From the NCBI GenBank assembly GCA_905331475.1, contig CAJNYU010000030.1:186001-250000 (forward strand): a stretch of DNA of 64,000 nucleotides, in the 5' to 3' direction. Positions 62,552 through 64,000 of this stretch are shown one piece after another. How positions within the stretch are numbered: position 1 is the stretch's first letter; each line of letters starts with the position of its first letter. The notes under the pieces are model-generated. The model was given only the letters and a program-made list of their open reading frames with translations, was not told the DNA's origin and made no database searches. A program made the translations under genes and the position numbers. This stretch comes from Rotaria socialis. Taxonomy: Eukaryota; Rotifera; Eurotatoria; Philodinida; Philodinidae.

Positions 62552-63040
62552 ATGAATTCATATCGTCTAGTCAAACCATATTCATTTTTGCTATCGATTA
62601 TTCGATATAATCATCGTACTGCTCCCTATCCAGATATTACACATCCTGAACAAACAATTCGTATACCTGAAACTAACGAAGAAAAATTTGCATTACCATT
62701 AGAACGACCACGTTTTATTGATGAATATTCATTGACGGGACCGCCTCTTGGGCGTATTTACGAAAAAATTCCATTTAAATATCGTGTTGAAAAGGGCCGA
62801 GCCTATTCATATTGTTCATGTGGTTGGGCAAATACACAACCGTTTTGCGATGGAATGTGTAAACGTGTATGGGGAAATCATGATGTACGATTAAATCCGA
62901 AATTTCGACCCATAAAATATATTGCTGAAGAAACAAAAGATGTTTGGTGGTGTAATTGTAAGCAATCGAAAAAAAGACCTTTTTGTGATGGAACACATAA
63001 ATCAGATTCTGTACAAAAACAACCAGCAGTTAAAAATTAA
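62552..63040 (+). CDS. CISD3: CISD3 (mitochondrial inner NEET, two CDGSH domains)
   Basis: 162 residues with an N-terminal mitochondrial-type leader (MNSYRLVKPYSFLLSIIRYNH) and two CDGSH iron-sulfur domains. An upstream in-frame ATG (62531) exists, but the bases between form TTTTCTTTCAG, so 62552 is the more likely start after a 5' UTR intron. Domain 2 is canonical: CNCKQSKKRPFCDGTH (three Cys and one His per [2Fe-2S]). Domain 1 reads CSCGWANTQPFCDGMC, with Cys where the cluster-ligand His is expected. CISD3 (MiNT) is the only animal CDGSH protein with both domains in one chain and is a soluble matrix protein; it acts in mitochondrial iron and redox balance. No membrane helix beyond the leader is seen. 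Confidence 0.93.
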   Translation: MNSYRLVKPYSFLLSIIRYNHRTAPYPDITHPEQTIRIPETNEEKFALPLERPRFIDEYSLTGPPLGRIYEKIPFKYRVEKGRAYSYCSCGWANTQPFCDGMCKRVWGNHDVRLNPKFRPIKYIAEETKDVWWCNCKQSKKRPFCDGTHKSDSVQKQPAVKN

Positions 63041-63764
63041 ATCAATTTGTTATTGTTGTTGTTGTTGTTTTTGTTTTTACTTAGGAAATAAACTCTTTTA
63101 GAGTAGTATTTGTTGATATTCTAGATTGAAATTAACACATGACAGATAATCAAATTACCACTAGTACAACTTTTATGACGGCTAGTAACAAGGTGAATGA
63201 ATAATAGGGAAAACAATTGAAACAAAATTGATCAATAATATAAGCATTGTCATTGACATGACTCTTCTCTGTTTAGAAAATCATAGAATATTGAGTAATG
63301 TCCTAAGTTAACAAGCACGTTCATTTTAACCAAAACAGTATAAATATTCTTTGAAAAGAGAATGAAATACGAGAGTTAAATCTGGATATATTATTACGTT
63401 CGTTTCTCTCTCCGTGTGTGTGTAGTACATGATCTATTTGTAATGTCATTGTATCAAATAGAATTGAATCATAGACCTGAAGCATTCAATCGGTCATGAC
63501 GAGTCATTGAATAGAGCCTGGTGGCTTAAGCATTTTTTCTATTCTGTACACAATCGAATTGTACTTTGATATAACCAACAAAATGAAATAATACGGTTGT
63601 CTTAACAATGCGAGACCCATTTTTTCGATTCAGTGAACAGAACACTGAATTCCTTCAATTTGTTAACAGATTTTGCGAAAAAACTTTTATTTTTATCTTC
63701 TTCTCGTTTTTTTTTGAAGCCAATTGTAATCTCGTCAACATCGATACAACGTGCTGAACAGATT
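63041..63764. other. Intergenic after CISD3
   Basis: Begins with a TTG/GTT repeat near 63046-63077 in the CISD3 3' UTR, followed by AT-rich sequence. An open stretch at 63633-63764 has no ATG and is continuous with the gene at 63765; it could be coding if an upstream exon exists. Confidence 0.45.
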
Positions 63765-64000
63765 ATGTCGCAATCGACTAATAAACCAGACTATGATCAA
63801 TTTAATGATGATGTTGATGACGATGAATTGTGTCGAGTAAATTAGTTTATTTATTTTTTTTTTTGAGAAAATATTACTCAATATCTATTGTTAGGCATGT
63901 GATGAATTAGAAAATGTTTCACAACAATTACAATCTCAGCAAAATGATTCAAACAATATTGAATCAACGGACAATTTATCACCAAATAGTCTTGGTAGTT
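63765..64000 (+). CDS. Unidentified gene, 5' part (cut by window edge)
   Basis: The first ATG at 63765 opens MSQSTNKPDYDQFNDDVDDD, then ELCR to a donor at 63836/63837. After a 58-base intron, exon 2 from 63895 reads ACDELENVSQQLQ and continues Ser/Asn/Gln-rich to the edge. The N-terminus is acidic and polar with no signal peptide, suggesting a cytosolic or nuclear protein. I do not recognise the family from 59 residues. Confidence 0.55.

Overview
The window looks like nuclear DNA of a small animal, most probably a bdelloid rotifer (inference). It is AT-rich, with many short GT-AG introns of about 50-80 bp. The genes encode clear metazoan orthologues: ABCF1, TRIM37, CKS, MFSD5, an LRP3/10/12-like receptor, UBLCP1, GOT2 and CISD3. 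Among them sits an intronless gene of bacterial type (arginine deiminase), together with several kinds of mobile DNA and a degenerate array of the hexamer TGTGGG reported as the bdelloid telomere repeat. That combination fits bdelloids; species was not determined.

Layout. 1-8.2 kb: 3' end of ABCF1 (+), a small four-helix EXPERA-like membrane protein (-), and a complete 13-exon TRIM37 (-). 8.2-12.4 kb: gene-poor, with possible coding remnants and a hairpin-forming inverted repeat whose loop holds telomere-like hexamers. 12.4-19.98 kb: arginine deiminase (+), a DUF2804-type protein (-), a short TIR repeat, a cysteine-rich secreted-type gene (-), a 687-bp foldback element, and two adjacent CKS genes (-). 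20-31.2 kb: MFSD5 (-), with a 1.3-kb foldback in intron 5, and a CUB/LDLa transmembrane receptor (-). 31.2-36 kb: intergenic, with two TIR elements. 36-49.4 kb: a flavin monooxygenase (+), then a broken front-end fatty-acid desaturase. The desaturase is split by a hAT-like element flanked by an 8-bp duplication, and the hAT-like element is itself split by a nearly intact Ty3/gypsy LTR retrotransposon. 49.6-51 kb: UBLCP1 (+). 52-60.3 kb: three tandem 3-3.5-kb units, each with a Ly6/three-finger gene; the third is decaying. 60.6-64 kb: mitochondrial aspartate aminotransferase, CISD3, and the start of an unidentified gene cut by the right edge.

The genes are mostly unrelated housekeeping genes rather than an operon-like system. 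GOT2 and CISD3 are both mitochondrial neighbours on the same strand. The most notable material is the nested insertion history at 39-49 kb, the Ly6 triplet whose intron is more conserved than its exons, and the group of foldback/TIR elements of several unrelated sequences. Exon coordinates were read by hand; for the ten multi-exon models where I summed exon lengths (stated in the entries) the total is a multiple of three, which supports them.
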